DNA of 64,000 nucleotides, from assembly GCA_946122785.1 (NCBI GenBank), contig CAMGYJ010000006.1, forward strand, positions 310,001 through 374,000, written 5' to 3'. The notes under the pieces were generated by a model, which worked only from the letters and a program-made list of their open reading frames with translations, did no database searches and had not been told where the DNA came from. This document shows, piece by piece, positions 63,215 to 64,000 of this stretch; within the stretch, counting starts at the first letter, position 1; every line of letters begins with the position of its first letter. The position numbers were made by a program, and so were the translations under genes. The stretch comes from Linum tenue (lineage: Eukaryota; Streptophyta; Magnoliopsida; Malpighiales; Linaceae).

Positions 63215-64000
63215 GGATTTCAATGAAAATGCTGATGTGTAATGTTCTTCTCTGGCATGCACCATGTCGAGAGTCAAGACACACAACGATGGACATTTTA
63301 GTGGTGTTTTAGCAAACTGCTAACTGCTGCAGGAAGCTTTCTGAAAAAACTTTAGTTGTGGTATCGCCGGATTCTGTTACTACCGTTATTTTGGTGGTGT
63401 GCTTTCTTAAGTGGATCTTGTAATAGAGCGACTATTGATCATCAACTGCGCTCATTGTAAAGTAGAAGGTTGTCACAGTTTAGTCTTCACATGATGAACT
63501 CTGAATTAGATTGTTGAACTGTTTGCAGAGCAAAATGGAATGCAGATCTTCTTTGGATTATTCTCATCTTCCCTTATCCCTATCATTACAATCCTACAAT
63601 TCATTGAATGTGATGTCAATATGCGTCTCCCCCTTACGAAATCACAGCAATTATATGCGCATTTGCTTCATAAATAGATTAGAAATACTGTCTTTCACCA
63701 AATGGTTGAGAACTTAGCTGCGGAATGAAACAATTGCAAACTGATACACTATGACACACAACTGGTCAAGTGACTCATAAATATCATACACCAGTAGAAT
63801 ATGAAGAGGAGGAAAGGGGAAAGTGATGGTCTAAACTGAAAGGCAGGGCAATCATGAAAGATCAACAATAAAGGGGAATGTCGAACAATTCAAATGTGAG
63901 GTGGGATGGTTAACACAATTGGGCAGGATGGTTTGCAATTTGCTAGTGTAGTAGTTTCAGAAGAGAATCAAAAGGATAAATGACCTTTAACGATTTTTCG
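63215..64000. other. 3' flank of TRAPPC5, no further gene seen
   Basis: The first few hundred bases are probably the TRAPPC5 3' UTR. The remainder is AT-rich unique sequence with only short meaningless frames. Confidence 0.5.

Noticed and set aside
1..64000. tRNA, rRNA or telomeric repeats
   Set aside because: None were recognised on either strand. The only tRNA-related sequence is the TRIM primer-binding site.

Overview
This is plant nuclear DNA, most likely from a eudicot. The genes are intron-rich with GT-AG introns, and the proteins belong to plant families: YKT61 R-SNARE, GDPDL/SHV3-like GPI-anchored proteins, ABCI1 (plant CCMA), FIP1[V] and TRAPPC5/TRS31. Plant-type hAT, TRIM, Mutator-like and Harbinger-like mobile elements are also present. 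I cannot assign a species. Exon models were spliced by hand; each one closes in frame from ATG to stop across all exons, which is the main internal check.

Region 1 (1-29,908) is one continuous satellite array with a 340-bp composite monomer. Each monomer is a 141-bp subunit, a 31-bp partial duplication and a 168-bp subunit; the two large subunits are diverged copies of each other. About 84 monomers are visible, with higher-order and segmental duplications (2,720-bp tandem blocks; a block near the left end re-used 9 kb further on) and a recently homogenised zone at about 21.7-27.2 kb. A 1,190-bp non-autonomous DNA transposon with a GC-rich internal segment interrupts the array at 6,638-7,827. 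The array decays over its last 1.4 kb and stops 437 bp from the stop codon of YKT61. It looks like a pericentromeric or knob-like satellite edge, but the sequence alone does not show which.

Region 2 (30-36.3 kb) holds YKT61 (minus strand, 6 coding exons, 199 aa) followed by a transposon-rich gap: a 656-bp hAT-like element, a ~150-bp tandem repeat, and a complete 1,137-bp TRIM-type LTR element with PBS and 4-bp target duplication.

Region 3 (36.5-46.1 kb) holds two divergently transcribed GDPDL paralogues with the same 9-exon/phase architecture (747 and 753 aa). Both have a signal peptide, two GP-PDE-like domains and a GPI-type tail, and both have lost most canonical GDPD catalytic residues. 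A Mutator-like MITE sits in intron 2 of the first gene, the shared 5' region carries a ~325-bp tandem duplication, and the 3' end of the second gene is tandemly duplicated.

Region 4 (46.2-52.3 kb) holds an unresolved stretch with three minus-strand TATA boxes, then a divergent calcineurin-like phosphoesterase-family membrane protein (9 exons, 304 aa) and intronless-CDS ABCI1 (229 aa; cytochrome c maturation), both on the minus strand.

Region 5 (52.6-64 kb) holds the large FIP1[V]-type polyadenylation factor (minus, 9 exons, 1,344 aa) and TRAPPC5 (plus, 8 exons, 194 aa), divergent over a 1.1-kb spacer. The genes are unrelated housekeeping functions apart from the GDPDL pair: membrane fusion, vesicle tethering, wall/GPI-anchor biology, mitochondrial haem assembly and mRNA 3'-end processing.
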